Assembly: GCF_003096835.1 (NCBI RefSeq)
Contig: NZ_QENZ01000003.1
Span: forward strand, 496,001 to 560,000
Source of the DNA: Balneicella halophila
GTDB lineage: Bacteria; Bacteroidota; Bacteroidia; Bacteroidales; Balneicellaceae
Direction: 5' to 3'
Length of the DNA stretch: 64,000 nt
A program made the translations under genes and the position numbers. The notes under the pieces are model-generated. The model had not been told where the DNA came from and did not search any database. It saw only the letters and a list, made by a program, of their open reading frames with translations. Shown in pieces: positions 16,335-25,797 of this stretch; positions within the stretch are counted from its first letter, which is position 1; each line of letters begins with the position of its first letter.

Positions 16335-16362
16335 AAGCAGTTATGAAATCTCACAACTGCTT
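16335..16362 (-). terminator. Hairpin between cbiO and the phosphatase pseudogene
   Basis: AAGCAGTT and AACTGCTT form an 8-bp stem. On the minus strand it is followed by TTCTGATTTTT, so it fits best as the terminator of the pseudogene; it may also stop cbiO readthrough. Confidence 0.5.
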
Positions 16363-16396
16363 AATACTTAGAATATAAAAGTTAAATCTTTGTTAA

Positions 16397-17513
16397 TTAT
16401 TCTTCCAATATTGATTTTCCTATTCTTTCATCTTTTGTCTCAAAATTTAACAGATGAGCAATAGTGTTAGCTATTTGGTTGGTGTAGTAAGTTTACCATC
16501 ATTTATCTCACCTTTAGCATCGATACCTTTTCCTAGCATTGCGATCCAAGTATATTCAGAGTCTTTGTATTTAGTGCCGTGATGCCTCCATGACTGTTTG
16601 CCGGAATCAGGATCAATACCACGTCCGTGATCAGTAGTTATAATTAACGTAGTATAATCCCTGTAAAATGGGTCGCTTTGTAAAAACTCCCATATCTCTT
16701 GTATCATTTTATCGGTATTGTGAGCAGACTTTAAGTAGTGCTCATACCTGCCATCATGAGCAAAATCATCAGTTTCTCCATAGCTTAAATAAACCATTTG
16801 AGGATGTTCTTTTTTTAGTGTTTCCAGTGCATAGTTATGAGTGAAAACGTCAAAACGAACGCCAGCCCATCGTCTGGGTGTTTTGTCTTGGATTTTATTC
16901 AAAAACAGGTCTTTCTCCGACGGATTTTTTGCCAAGCTATGACTATAGCCTGCATTTACAGGAATTTCACTTCGTTTATCATTGATTATATACGGGAATA
17001 CGTCCTAACTGGCAAATGCATAAACACTTCCACGGAATAGGTCATCATTATTAAGTTTTTCTAAAATGGTGATGTTTTTATTGTAAATTTTATCATTGCT
17101 ATTAATATTCTTATCATCTGCATATCCTGTTAATATCTCGTTATAACCGGGATAAGAGAAGCGCATTGTGTTTGTTAGTTTTACTTGAGAGTTTTTATAC
17201 ATATTTCCAAGAATAGTTCCATCTTCAACGATCTTACTCCAAAAGAATGGCATCAGTTTTTCTCTTCTTTCCATTTTGTCAGCTCCTGCAAATAAAGAGT
17301 CGAGTTCATTTTTATTTTCTACAAATTCTTTATTGGCTATTAGTGAGGAGTCTGCACCGGCAAATAATTCTTGCCAACGTAAGCCATCTATGGTTATTAG
17401 AACTACCTTTGGCTTTTCATTTGGTGACGTGTTTTAGCTTCAGTAGACTGTGATTTGCATGTAAGACTCCAAAATAAAGTTAGGACTATTAATGTAAATT
17501 TAATTGTTTTCAT
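16397..17513 (-). pseudogene. Alkaline-phosphatase-superfamily lipoprotein/secreted protein, broken in three places
   Basis: Fragments of one gene for a metal-dependent alkaline phosphatase superfamily protein lie in order. The N-terminus is a signal peptide ending near FWSLTCKSQ (ATG at 17511-17513). A frameshift near 17420-17440 separates it from VVLITIDGLRWQELFAGAD. The frame then runs through MRFSYPGYNEILTG to SVYAFAS, where TAG at 17005-17007 replaces the Trp expected before DVFPYIINDKR. It continues through YLSYGETDDFAHDGRY and LIITTDHGRGID. Another frameshift near 16480-16490 follows LTTP; the other frame then reads QIANTIAHLLNFETKDERIG to a TAA at 16397-16399. Three independent lesions make function very unlikely. 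Original substrate unknown. Confidence 0.88.
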
Positions 17514-17743
17514 ATTGATTTAACTATTTGTTTGAAACAAAAGCACTTATAAATACAAGTTTTAGGGTTACTTAATTCTTATCAATAAGTATAGATATCA
17601 TTAAGATTTTAAGGATATTTCGTTATGACCTAAAATTAAGTTTCACAAAAAACTATTAAAATTACATTCGTTGTGCAAATAAAATCCGGGAAATAATCTT
17701 CTTAGAAATCAATAAGAATTGAGTTTGTTTGCTGGCTGGCAAT

Positions 17744-17780
17744 AAAAAAGCGATTAGGAGTTGAATCTCCTAACCGCTTA
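17744..17780 (-). terminator. Terminator downstream of tRNA-Met
   Basis: On the minus strand GCGGTTAGGAG, a short loop and CTCCTAATCGC form an 11-bp stem with one mismatch, followed by TTTTTTATTG. It lies 12 bp past the tRNA 3' end. Confidence 0.8.
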
Positions 17781-17791
17781 TTTATGGTTTG

Positions 17792-17865
17792 TAGCGAGAG
17801 GCGGGCTTGAACCGCCGACCTCATGATTATGAATCATGCGCTCTAACCAGCTGAGCTACCTCGCC
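17792..17865 (-). tRNA. tRNA-Met (CAT), elongator type
   Basis: The 74-base cloverleaf starts GGCGAGGTAGCTCAGCTGG, with the anticodon loop TTCATAA on a CATGA/TCATG stem and a GGCGG-TTCAAGC-CCGCC T-arm. The acceptor stem has G4-C69 and A5-U68 and so lacks the C4-G69/C5-G68 pairs that mark tRNA-Ile2 for lysidine modification; it also lacks the initiator-type three-G anticodon stem. Elongator Met is therefore the best call. CCA is not encoded in full (only ACA follows). Confidence 0.92.
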
Positions 17866-17965
17866 AAAACGATGGGCAAAGATATAATATTATTGCTAAA
17901 AATGCACCTGTTTTCGTATTTTTTTACGAAAAAAGTAGTATATTGTCAGTCAAATTTAGTAACAA

Positions 17966-18352
17966 ATGCCTGTGAAGACCAAATTCGAAATAGAATACCC
18001 GTTACGCGCTTCAGCCGAGATGATTTATAAAAGAATAAGTAATTCTGCGGGACTCTCAGAGTGGTTTGCAGATAATGTCACACAACAGGGCTCAATGTTC
18101 ACATTTGATTGGAATGGAAACAAACAGAGAGCTAAACAAATTGAAAACGAAAGATTACGGCACGTCACTTACCAGTGGATTGATGAATGTGATGAAGAAG
18201 GTTCTGTTTTCAAATTTCTATTGAGAGAAGATGAATTAACAAAAAGTTTATCGCTTATTATTGAGGATTTTGCAGATGAAGATGAAGCTGATGAAACTAT
18301 TGAACTTTGGGACAAGCAAATTGGAGTATTAAAAAGGAAATTGGGCATTTGA
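17966..18352 (+). CDS. START-like domain protein
   Basis: A 128-residue protein of the Bacteroidota START-like (SRPBCC/AHSA1-related) family: a single helix-grip domain with EYPLRASAEMIYKRISN, then LSEWFADNVTQQG near residue 31. It has no signal peptide, so it should be cytosolic. Ligand and function are unknown. It lies between tRNA-Met and lptF. The frame extends upstream to 17836 only in a different, AT-rich reading; ATG 17966 begins the recognisable domain. Confidence 0.82.
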   Translation: MPVKTKFEIEYPLRASAEMIYKRISNSAGLSEWFADNVTQQGSMFTFDWNGNKQRAKQIENERLRHVTYQWIDECDEEGSVFKFLLREDELTKSLSLIIEDFADEDEADETIELWDKQIGVLKRKLGI

Positions 18353-18371
18353 GAGAATTCTTCTACTTTTG
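18341..18371 (+). promoter_or_regulatory. Candidate promoter for lptF
   Basis: TACTTTTG at 18364-18371 matches TAnnTTTG. TTGG at 18341-18344, close to the -33 TTTG, lies 19 bp upstream. The lptF ATG follows 24 bp after the box. Confidence 0.4.
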
Positions 18372-18395
18372 TAACTCATCTACAAAAGAGCTTTC

Positions 18396-19862
18396 ATGAA
18401 GCGACTACATCTTTATATAATTAAAAGTTTTACAGGACCTTTCTTGTTTACGCTTTTTATTTCAGTATTTGTCTTGTTAATGGCAAGTATTTGGAGATAT
18501 GTAGATAATCTAGCTGGTCGGGATTTGCCAATTTCAGTTCTTATTGAATTTTTTGGTTATTATTCCATTACTACATTATTTATGGCTATCCCTTTAGCCA
18601 TATTGCTTGCTTCCATCATGACTTTAGGTAATTTAGGTGAGCGTTATGAGCTTATTGCAATGAAGGCTGCAGGTATTTCATTATTTAGAATATTACAACC
18701 ACTTATTATTGTAGTTGTTTTTCTATCTTTTCTTACTTTCTATATCTCTAACTATATCGTTCCGATATCTATGTTTAAATCTAAAACATTGCTATCAGAC
18801 ATGGTGGATAAAAACCCTGAGTTTTTATTGAAAGAGGGAACGTTTATCTCCGATATGCCCGGTGCTACTATTAAAGTTGAGGGAGTGAGTAAAGATGAAG
18901 CAGGACTATTTTATGACGCTATAATCTATGAAAGAGCACCTAGCGGGCGAATAGCCAGAACCATAACTGCACAGTCCGGTAAGATGCTTGCCTCTAAGGA
19001 TATGAGTTTTATGACAATATGGCTTTATAAAGGGAGAATGTATGAAGAAGATAATCAATCGAAAGGTGTTCCATTTACTCGCACATCATTTGATGAGTAT
19101 ATGGTTATCACACCAATGGAATCCTCTGACCTGGAGCGTACAGAAAAGGAGGTTAACAAACAAGACTATAGAATGTTAACCTACCAACAATTAGATACAT
19201 TAATAAGCAAGACTAAAACACAAAGACAAGATGAATATGCTAGGACATATAATCATTTAAGTGACTACAGGTTCTTTAAAAAGTTGCCTAAGGATAGTGT
19301 TGAAATAGCTAAGGTTAACAATGCTGTAAATGTGGATAGTATCGTAGAAGCATTGCCAAGCAGTGAGAAAGCAATCATCTTTTCATCTGCACTTGGAGAA
19401 GCAAAATCGATGCAAAGCTATTTGTTATCTAAGGAAGAAAGTTATAGCCAATATCAAACTTATATTGCTAAAGCTGAGGAATATTGGCATCAGAAATTTA
19501 GCTGGCCTTTTGCGTGTATTATTTTCTTTTTAGTAGGTGCATCTTTGGGTGCCATTGTAAGACAGGGTGGTTTTGGAATGCCGGTATTGATTTCTATAGT
19601 GCTATTTATTTCTTACTATATGATTACTAAATATGGAGCTAACTACTTTGTGTCTAGAGGTTATCTTCCAGCCTACATTGGTAATTGGATTGCCACTGTT
19701 TTATTCCTAATTCTCGGAATTTGGTTGATGATTAAAGCAGCGACGGACTCTGCATTGATGGATTCAGATGTTTATGAAAAGTTTATTAAGAAGATTTTCA
19801 GAGGTAGATTGCCGAAACAAATTAGTAGGTTTATACCATTTACGAGAGATCGTATCGATTAG
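18396..19862 (+). CDS. LptF/LptG-family lipopolysaccharide export permease
   Basis: Inner-membrane permease of the LPS transport complex (YjgP/YjgQ family), 488 residues. Three membrane helices lie at the N-terminus (about 15-125, including IPLAILLASIMTLGNLGERYELIAMKAAG, a conserved coupling region). A large periplasmic jellyroll domain carries a charged insert around residues 245-340. Three helices close the C-terminus (about 370-460, with VGASLGAIVRQGGFGMP). LptF and LptG cannot be told apart with certainty. It is 24 bp upstream of fmt. Confidence 0.88.
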   Translation: MKRLHLYIIKSFTGPFLFTLFISVFVLLMASIWRYVDNLAGRDLPISVLIEFFGYYSITTLFMAIPLAILLASIMTLGNLGERYELIAMKAAGISLFRILQPLIIVVVFLSFLTFYISNYIVPISMFKSKTLLSDMVDKNPEFLLKEGTFISDMPGATIKVEGVSKDEAGLFYDAIIYERAPSGRIARTITAQSGKMLASKDMSFMTIWLYKGRMYEEDNQSKGVPFTRTSFDEYMVITPMESSDLERTEKEVNKQDYRMLTYQQLDTLISKTKTQRQDEYARTYNHLSDYRFFKKLPKDSVEIAKVNNAVNVDSIVEALPSSEKAIIFSSALGEAKSMQSYLLSKEESYSQYQTYIAKAEEYWHQKFSWPFACIIFFLVGASLGAIVRQGGFGMPVLISIVLFISYYMITKYGANYFVSRGYLPAYIGNWIATVLFLILGIWLMIKAATDSALMDSDVYEKFIKKIFRGRLPKQISRFIPFTRDRID

Positions 19863-19886
19863 TCTATTTTTTTAACGTAAATAAAT

Positions 19887-20840
19887 ATGAAAGAACAACT
19901 TAGGATTGTATATATGGGTACGCCGGACTTTGCGGTAGCACCATTAGTAAAATTGTTAAATGCGGGATGCAATATTGTGGGAGTTGTAACGAATCTTGAT
20001 AAACCAGCAGGTAGGGGGCAGCGTATAGTTTCTTCGCCCGTAAAACAATTTGCAGAAAAAAAAGGACTGCCAATTCTTCAACCTCATAAGTTCCGCGATG
20101 AACAGTTTTTAAGAGATTTGAGAGCATGGAATGCAGACTTACAAATTGTAGTAGCATTCAAGATGCTTCCTGAAGTTGTTTGGTCTATGCCTACATTCGG
20201 AACTGTAAATCTTCATGCATCGCTCTTACCTCAGTATAGAGGAGCTGCGCCGATAAATCATGCTATTATCAATGGAGAAAAGACCACAGGAGTTACTACA
20301 TTCCTATTGCAGAAAGAAATTGATACAGGAAATATCTTGTTGCAAAAGGAAGTTGCTATAGATGTGGATGAGACTGCAGGTACATTACATGACAAATTAA
20401 TGGATGCTGGTTCTGATTTGTTAGTAGAAACCGTAGACTTGATAACTTCTGGGAAATATGAAGCAAAGCCACAGCCTAAGGTAACAAACCTAAAAACGGC
20501 CCCTAAGATTTTTAAAGAAGATTGTCGCATTGATTGGGATGTAGAAGGACAGTTTATTTCTAATTTTATTAGAGGATTATCTCCATATCCGGGTGCATGG
20601 ACTACTTTGAACTCTGATAATAAAACCGTTAATTTGAAAATTTACGAATGTAAGTTTGAAAGTGCTGTTCATCAACATGGAGTAGGGGATGTAGTATCTG
20701 ATGGGAAAACGAATATGAAAGTTGCAGTGAAAGGTGGCTTTATAGCCATACTGAAGTTGCAACAGGCAGGCAAAAAGGCTCTGGATATAGAGGCTTTTCT
20801 TCGTGGTTTTAAGCTAAGTAATAATGCCGTATTAGCGTAA
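19887..20840 (+). CDS. fmt: Methionyl-tRNA formyltransferase
   Basis: Formylates initiator Met-tRNA using 10-formyltetrahydrofolate. It is 317 residues with IVYMGTPDFAVAPL at the N-terminus, the catalytic HASLLPQYRGAAPIN segment (near 109-123), and TTFLLQKEIDTGNIL, then the OB-fold C-terminal domain (LSPYPGAWTTL onward). Its stop codon overlaps the convergent glucosaminidase gene by 9 bp. Confidence 0.95.
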   Translation: MKEQLRIVYMGTPDFAVAPLVKLLNAGCNIVGVVTNLDKPAGRGQRIVSSPVKQFAEKKGLPILQPHKFRDEQFLRDLRAWNADLQIVVAFKMLPEVVWSMPTFGTVNLHASLLPQYRGAAPINHAIINGEKTTGVTTFLLQKEIDTGNILLQKEVAIDVDETAGTLHDKLMDAGSDLLVETVDLITSGKYEAKPQPKVTNLKTAPKIFKEDCRIDWDVEGQFISNFIRGLSPYPGAWTTLNSDNKTVNLKIYECKFESAVHQHGVGDVVSDGKTNMKVAVKGGFIAILKLQQAGKKALDIEAFLRGFKLSNNAVLA

Positions 20841-21743
20841 TAGAATGTATTGCCCCTCATAAGGAATACGTACATCTTGCATCCCATTTCTTTCCTCAAG
20901 AATCTTGAAACGTATAGCGTATCGCTGTGCAATATCATGCAAAGTTTCTTTACCGTCAGCTATGTGAATCGGGTATTTTCGTGGAGTAGATTTCTTCTTC
21001 TTTTTCAAATAAATAGGCTCACCTAATACCAAGGGCTTGTACTTTTCAAAATCATTGTACTTAGCTATGCGTTTACGCTTTAATCCTAATTCTTGCTCTA
21101 TAGAGCGGTAGGTATCACCCTCCATCACAATAAAATAAGGTACTCCATTACGGTAACGAATTCGTTTTTCAATAGAGACATTATTCTTGAGCTTTGCAGA
21201 AGGACTTACTTCTGCATATTCCACCATTTTCTGTGTAGAAATCTCATCATATTGATGAAGGGAATATCTTTCTATCAATGAAATCAATCGGTGAGCATAG
21301 TCTGGTGCAGTAGCATATCCTGCTTTTTTGAGTCCTTTAGCCCAACTTCTGTAATCCTTAGGGTGTAATGAGAATAATGGCGCATACCGTTTTTTCCCGG
21401 TGAGAAAATCAGAATGGTCAATAAATGATTCATCAGCAGTTCGGTATTTCCGGAAACACTCATTTCTTAAATCATCGTCTTCAAAAATACGTCTGCCAGT
21501 CCAATTATGACACTTTATTCCAAAATGATTATTCCCTTTTTTGGCTAATCTGGAGTTGCCGCTGGCTGATTCTAAAATTCCTTGGGCAAGGGTAATGCTA
21601 GCGGGAATTCCTGTGCGTTGCATCTCTCTGATAGCCATATTTTTATATTGAGAAGCATATTGCTCAGGCGTTTGGCGCTGTGCAAATGCCAAAACTGGTA
21701 ATAAAAGTATTGCTATGTAAAGGAACAATGATCTTCTGTGCAT
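20832..21743 (-). CDS. Glucosaminidase with two LysM repeats
   Basis: Exported peptidoglycan hydrolase of the mannosyl-glycoprotein endo-N-acetylglucosaminidase (FlgJ/Lyz2) family, 303 residues. A signal peptide (FLYIAILLLPVLAFA) precedes the catalytic domain with IPASITLAQGILESASGNS, where the glutamate of ILES is the expected catalytic residue, and NNHFGIKC. Two LysM-type peptidoglycan-binding units follow (about 195-245 and 255-303), separated by a KKKKKS linker. It lies 5 bp after queD on the same strand. Confidence 0.88.
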   Translation of the reverse strand: MHRRSLFLYIAILLLPVLAFAQRQTPEQYASQYKNMAIREMQRTGIPASITLAQGILESASGNSRLAKKGNNHFGIKCHNWTGRRIFEDDDLRNECFRKYRTADESFIDHSDFLTGKKRYAPLFSLHPKDYRSWAKGLKKAGYATAPDYAHRLISLIERYSLHQYDEISTQKMVEYAEVSPSAKLKNNVSIEKRIRYRNGVPYFIVMEGDTYRSIEQELGLKRKRIAKYNDFEKYKPLVLGEPIYLKKKKKSTPRKYPIHIADGKETLHDIAQRYAIRFKILEERNGMQDVRIPYEGQYILLR

Positions 21744-21748
21744 AATTC

Positions 21749-22198
21749 TTAGCTATTGTCTGAGGCGTACCATTCTGAGTATGAAGTTGGTGTTTCATAC
21801 ATTTTTAAAGAAAATAGTTTCACATCTTCTGGCAAATGTTTTTTTATACGCGAGGCAAAATCGGCAATCATATTTTCACAAGTAGGTTGATAGGGTAGCA
21901 GATAATAGCGCTCAAAAAGAGCAGAACCCTCGACCTTAATAATCTCTTCTTTTTGTGATTCGTTTAAAACAAGAGAATGATCAAACTTATCTACAATCTC
22001 TCGATTCACAATCTCTTTTAAATCTCCAAAATCAATAACCATTCCTAATTTTTTGTTGGAGATGTCAGTAATTGGCTCTCCGATAACGGTTACAAAAAGA
22101 TGATACGAATGCCCGTGGATGTTTTTGCATAAGCCATCATAACCATGGAGTGCATGTCCCATATCAAAACGAAATTCTTTGGTAACTCGAATCTTCAT
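21749..22198 (-). CDS. queD: 6-carboxy-5,6,7,8-tetrahydropterin synthase (QueD)
   Basis: Makes carboxytetrahydropterin from dihydroneopterin triphosphate, the first committed queuosine/preQ0 step. It is 149 residues with the zinc ligands His15, His28 and His30 in MGHALHGYDGLCKNIHGHSY and the catalytic Cys24. A 6-pyruvoyl-tetrahydropterin synthase role is possible in principle, but the C-x3-HGH pattern favours QueD. queA lies elsewhere in the window at 29922. It is downstream of deoC by 18 bp. Confidence 0.9.
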   Translation of the reverse strand: MKIRVTKEFRFDMGHALHGYDGLCKNIHGHSYHLFVTVIGEPITDISNKKLGMVIDFGDLKEIVNREIVDKFDHSLVLNESQKEEIIKVEGSALFERYYLLPYQPTCENMIADFASRIKKHLPEDVKLFSLKMYETPTSYSEWYASDNS

Positions 22199-22216
22199 TA
22201 TCTGTTATTTTATAAA

Positions 22217-23110
22217 TTAAAAATAAGATGCTTTGGCTTTTAATTCTTTACGTGTGACTAATTCTTTTAATACACTATTTGCAAGTCTTGAAGCTCCAAA
22301 TCTAAAATAATCTTTATCAATTCTATCTTCTCCTAAGATATAAGAAACAACAGATGCATAATCTAAGGCTTCATCTAAAGTAGATATTCCCCCAGCAGGT
22401 TTGAAACCCACCTTTCTGTTGTGTTTGGCTTCGAATTCCTTGATTGCGGTACACATTACGTAACTTGCTTCTAATGTAGCATTTTCTTTCACCTTGCCTG
22501 TAGAGGTTTTGGTAAAATCAGCACCAGCCTCCATCGATAGAATCGATGCAATTTTTACATTCGTCAATGTATTTAATTCACCTGTTTCCAATATCACTTT
22601 CAGATGTTTACGACCTACGGCTTCCTTCATCGCTCTTACTTCATTGAAAACCTTCTCGTAATTCGCATCTAATAAAGCGCCTACCGGAATAACAACATCG
22701 ACCTCATCAGCTCCCTTTTCAATAGCCATCTTGCATTCAGCTGTTTTTATTTCTAAAAAAGATTGAGAAGATGGGAATACACCTGCCACTACAGCTAAAC
22801 TCACCCCTTTTGCGACTAATGTTTTTCGTGCCAATTCCGTAAAAGACGGATAAAGACAAATAGCGGCAACGGGAGAAATATCCGGATAGATTTCCTCAAA
22901 CTTATTCACTTTATCTATAAAGTTAGTGATATTCGTTCTAGAATCAGAAGTGTTCAATGAAGTTAAATCAATACAAGAAAATATTTTCTCAATAATTGAA
23001 GTGTTTGAGGCGAGCTTTTCTTTTAATTCAGCAAGAATAGTTTGTACTTCTCCCTCCACGTAGTCACGTGAAACAGCTGTGTTATAACTTTCTAATATAT
23101 TAATGTCCAT
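22217..23110 (-). CDS. deoC: Deoxyribose-phosphate aldolase
   Basis: Cleaves 2-deoxyribose-5-phosphate to glyceraldehyde-3-phosphate and acetaldehyde in deoxynucleoside salvage. It is 297 residues, longer at the N-terminus than the short bacterial form. The Schiff-base lysine is Lys201 in ADFTKTSTGK and the second active-site lysine is Lys237 in GFKPAGGI. It sits directly downstream of a NupC-type nucleoside transporter, which fits uptake followed by breakdown of deoxynucleosides. Confidence 0.94.
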   Translation of the reverse strand: MDINILESYNTAVSRDYVEGEVQTILAELKEKLASNTSIIEKIFSCIDLTSLNTSDSRTNITNFIDKVNKFEEIYPDISPVAAICLYPSFTELARKTLVAKGVSLAVVAGVFPSSQSFLEIKTAECKMAIEKGADEVDVVIPVGALLDANYEKVFNEVRAMKEAVGRKHLKVILETGELNTLTNVKIASILSMEAGADFTKTSTGKVKENATLEASYVMCTAIKEFEAKHNRKVGFKPAGGISTLDEALDYASVVSYILGEDRIDKDYFRFGASRLANSVLKELVTRKELKAKASYF

Positions 23111-23150
23111 ATTTATCCTTAAATATTTAATTCAAAGGTACAATTTTTTT

Positions 23151-24995
23151 CTATCCTAAAATCATTCCAACTAATGTTGCTGAAAGAAGAGACGCTAAAG
23201 TTCCTGCAAGTAAAGCACGCATCCCAAACTCGGAGAGTAACTTCCGTTTCGTGGGGGCTAAAGTACCAATTCCTCCAATTTGGATACCAATAGAAGCAAA
23301 GTTTGCGAAGCCACATAGCATATAGGTTGCAATCAAAATTGATTTGGAAGATACAAAGGCTCCTGCTGATTTGAGCGATGCCAAACTTACATAGCCGATA
23401 AACTCTGTCATAATCACTTTCTCTCCTAACAATCTTCCTACAAGAGTAATATCTTCGGTGCTAACGCCAATAATCCACATTAGTGGAGCAAAGATATAAC
23501 CTAAAAGCATTTCTAAAGAAAGTTGATTATACTGTCCTCCAGTCCAATCTGCCACGAAACTATTTAGTGTAGTGATATCTCCAAACCATCCTAAAATATG
23601 ATTCGCCATTGCTATCAGTGCTACAAAAACGAGCAACATTGCAGCAACATTAGCGGCTAGTTTTAATCCTTCACTAGTTCCGTTAGAGATAGCATCTAAT
23701 ACGTTAGATCCAATTTTGTCTTTAGGAACGTCAACATCGGTATTTATATCTTCTGTTTCAGGAACAAGGATTTTGGATATAATAATAGCACCAGGAGCTG
23801 CCATAAAAGAGGCAGCCAATAGATGTTTTGCAAAGAACAAGCGTTGTACAGGATCATCTCCTCCCAAGAATGCAATATATGCAGCCAATACACCACCAGC
23901 TAAAGTTGCCATGCCACCTGTCATTACAAGCATGATTTCGGAGCGAGTCATCTTTTCCAAATAGGCTTTTATCATTAATGGAGATTCTGTTTGCCCAAGG
24001 AAGATATTTCCTGCTACAGAGAGGCTCTCCGGACCAGAAATACCAAGTAATTTTGTCATCACCCAAGCAAGTCCGTAAACGATTTTTTGGATAATTCCCA
24101 AGTAAAAAAGTAATGATGTAAGTGCTGCAAAGAAGATAATGGTAGGTAAAACCTGGAAAGCAAATATAAAGCCCATAGTATCTACATCCATAAATCCTCC
24201 GAAAAGAAAGGTGCTACCTTCTTTAGTAAAGTCTAAAATGACAACGAAAAAACTACCAATTGCTTCGAAAAAGCTTTGCACGAATCCTACTTTCAATATA
24301 CCAATAGCTAGTAGAACTTGAAGTATCAACCCAATACCTACGGTGCGCCATGATATTTTTTTTCTATTTGTACTAAAGAGGAAAGCGATAGCTATCAATG
24401 CGATAATTCCTAATAGTCCTCTTAATATTGAGATAAATGAAAATGTAGTTTCTAAAGAAGGAGGTTGGTAAGATAACTCCCAAGTATCTGTATCACTTTG
24501 AAGAACCAGGTTTTCCAAATCCAATTGCTTGATGACTAAACTTAGTTCTTTTTGACTGATGGCGAGTTTAAAATCTTTAGGATTTATTTCATGTTGATTA
24601 CCCTGCTCGTCACTTAGAACAAAATGTTGCTGTCCTTTTTCTGCGACTATGCTCATAGAATCTATGCCTAATACGGTGTCTGCGAGATAGGTCAGTTTTA
24701 GTAAGCCTTGAGAATCTCCCCTTTCAATAAATTCCCAGTCTCCATTGATTTCATGTGTTCCAAATAGTCCTCCTGTAGCGGTAAATTTTTGATGCATTTC
24801 TTTCTTTACTGCCATACCACCTCCGTCAACGAACTGCAGGTATTTAGACTCGCTTTTTGTGAGATGCAAAACACTTCCATCTAGAGCCGTCCATCTTTTT
24901 TGAAGTTGGGTGAAATCATCAATTTCTTCTGCTTTCTTATTGCCACAGGAAATAAGAAGCAGTAAACTGATGGTTATATAAAAGATATTTTTCAT
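23151..24995 (-). CDS. NupC-type concentrative nucleoside transporter with N-terminal lipoprotein-like domain
   Basis: The C-terminal part (about 190-614) is a Na+/nucleoside cotransporter of the CNT family, with GISGPESLSVAGNIFLGQTESPL, MTGGMATLAGGVLAAY and FANFASIGIQIGGIGTLAP. The N-terminal 185 residues are not part of the normal family: a signal ending in a lipobox-like LLLISC|GNKK, then a soluble, beta-rich segment (DFTQLQKRWTALDGSVLHL onward). The soluble head would sit outside the inner membrane and may be lipid-anchored, possibly capturing substrate; that is inference. Gene order DUF151-nupC-deoC suggests a nucleoside salvage operon. Confidence 0.88.
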   Translation of the reverse strand: MKNIFYITISLLLLISCGNKKAEEIDDFTQLQKRWTALDGSVLHLTKSESKYLQFVDGGGMAVKKEMHQKFTATGGLFGTHEINGDWEFIERGDSQGLLKLTYLADTVLGIDSMSIVAEKGQQHFVLSDEQGNQHEINPKDFKLAISQKELSLVIKQLDLENLVLQSDTDTWELSYQPPSLETTFSFISILRGLLGIIALIAIAFLFSTNRKKISWRTVGIGLILQVLLAIGILKVGFVQSFFEAIGSFFVVILDFTKEGSTFLFGGFMDVDTMGFIFAFQVLPTIIFFAALTSLLFYLGIIQKIVYGLAWVMTKLLGISGPESLSVAGNIFLGQTESPLMIKAYLEKMTRSEIMLVMTGGMATLAGGVLAAYIAFLGGDDPVQRLFFAKHLLAASFMAAPGAIIISKILVPETEDINTDVDVPKDKIGSNVLDAISNGTSEGLKLAANVAAMLLVFVALIAMANHILGWFGDITTLNSFVADWTGGQYNQLSLEMLLGYIFAPLMWIIGVSTEDITLVGRLLGEKVIMTEFIGYVSLASLKSAGAFVSSKSILIATYMLCGFANFASIGIQIGGIGTLAPTKRKLLSEFGMRALLAGTLASLLSATLVGMILG

Positions 24996-25000
24996 AGTAC

Positions 25001-25594
25001 TTAGTCGTTAGATTCCTGTCTTTTTTCTATTTCTTTCTTTAGACGTGCTGCTCGTTCATAATTCTCCTCTTTTACAGCTTCATTCATCATCATTTCTAAT
25101 TGTTTTTGCGTGTAGTCGCTAAATGATTTCGTGTCGCTGGACGTTGGCTCGTCGTTCTCACCATCCTGCATTTCTTGAGCATGCTCTTCCATGATAAAAC
25201 TCGCCATCTGCATTACCTCTTCAGCACAGTAGATAGGGGCATCAAAACGAAGAGCAACAGCAACTGCATCAGAGACACGAGCATCTATTTTGAAGACATG
25301 CGTGTCTTTTACTAAGCAAATTTCAGCATAAAAGACGCCTGCTACCAATTTCGTAATATCTACTTCTATTACTTCACCTTGTAAAGTTTCAGTGATCACT
25401 TTTATTAAGTCATGAGTAAGCGGTCTTGGTGATTCTAAATGCTCCAGATAAATGGCGATAGCTTGTGCTTCGCTCTTTCCAATGATGATTGGCAATCTTC
25501 GATCACTGTCTTCTTCTGCTAATATAAGAGCATAGGCTTCAGTTTGACTATGACTATACGTTAATCCTGTTATATTTAATTTTACTCTACCCAT
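25001..25594 (-). CDS. DUF151 bifunctional nuclease family protein with UVR motif
   Basis: A 197-residue protein. Residues 1 to about 140 are the DUF151 (BFN) domain, with IIGKSEAQAIAIYLEHLESPRPLTHDL and HVFKIDARVSDAVAVALR. Plant members were reported to have RNase and DNase activity; the role in bacteria is unproven. The C-terminus (about 160-197, TQKQLEMMMNEAVKEENYERAARLKKEI) is a UvrB/UvrC-type UVR helix pair. It is first in the minus-strand run ending with the glucosaminidase and lies 5 bp upstream of the transporter gene. Confidence 0.88.
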   Translation of the reverse strand: MGRVKLNITGLTYSHSQTEAYALILAEEDSDRRLPIIIGKSEAQAIAIYLEHLESPRPLTHDLIKVITETLQGEVIEVDITKLVAGVFYAEICLVKDTHVFKIDARVSDAVAVALRFDAPIYCAEEVMQMASFIMEEHAQEMQDGENDEPTSSDTKSFSDYTQKQLEMMMNEAVKEENYERAARLKKEIEKRQESND

Positions 25595-25797
25595 ACAATG
25601 CTATTTTAACTCTGTGTATATAAGAATATCATTCAAAAAGAATGTCCTCTTGAACAACTTAATCTAACATGCACGATGAGTTATTTTACTAAACAAATAT
25701 AAGTTTTTCCTGAAAGCTTAACCATAAATACTCGAAAATATTTATTTTTATCGTATAAATGCTTTTTAGATTTAACAATAGATAAAATTAATAAACG

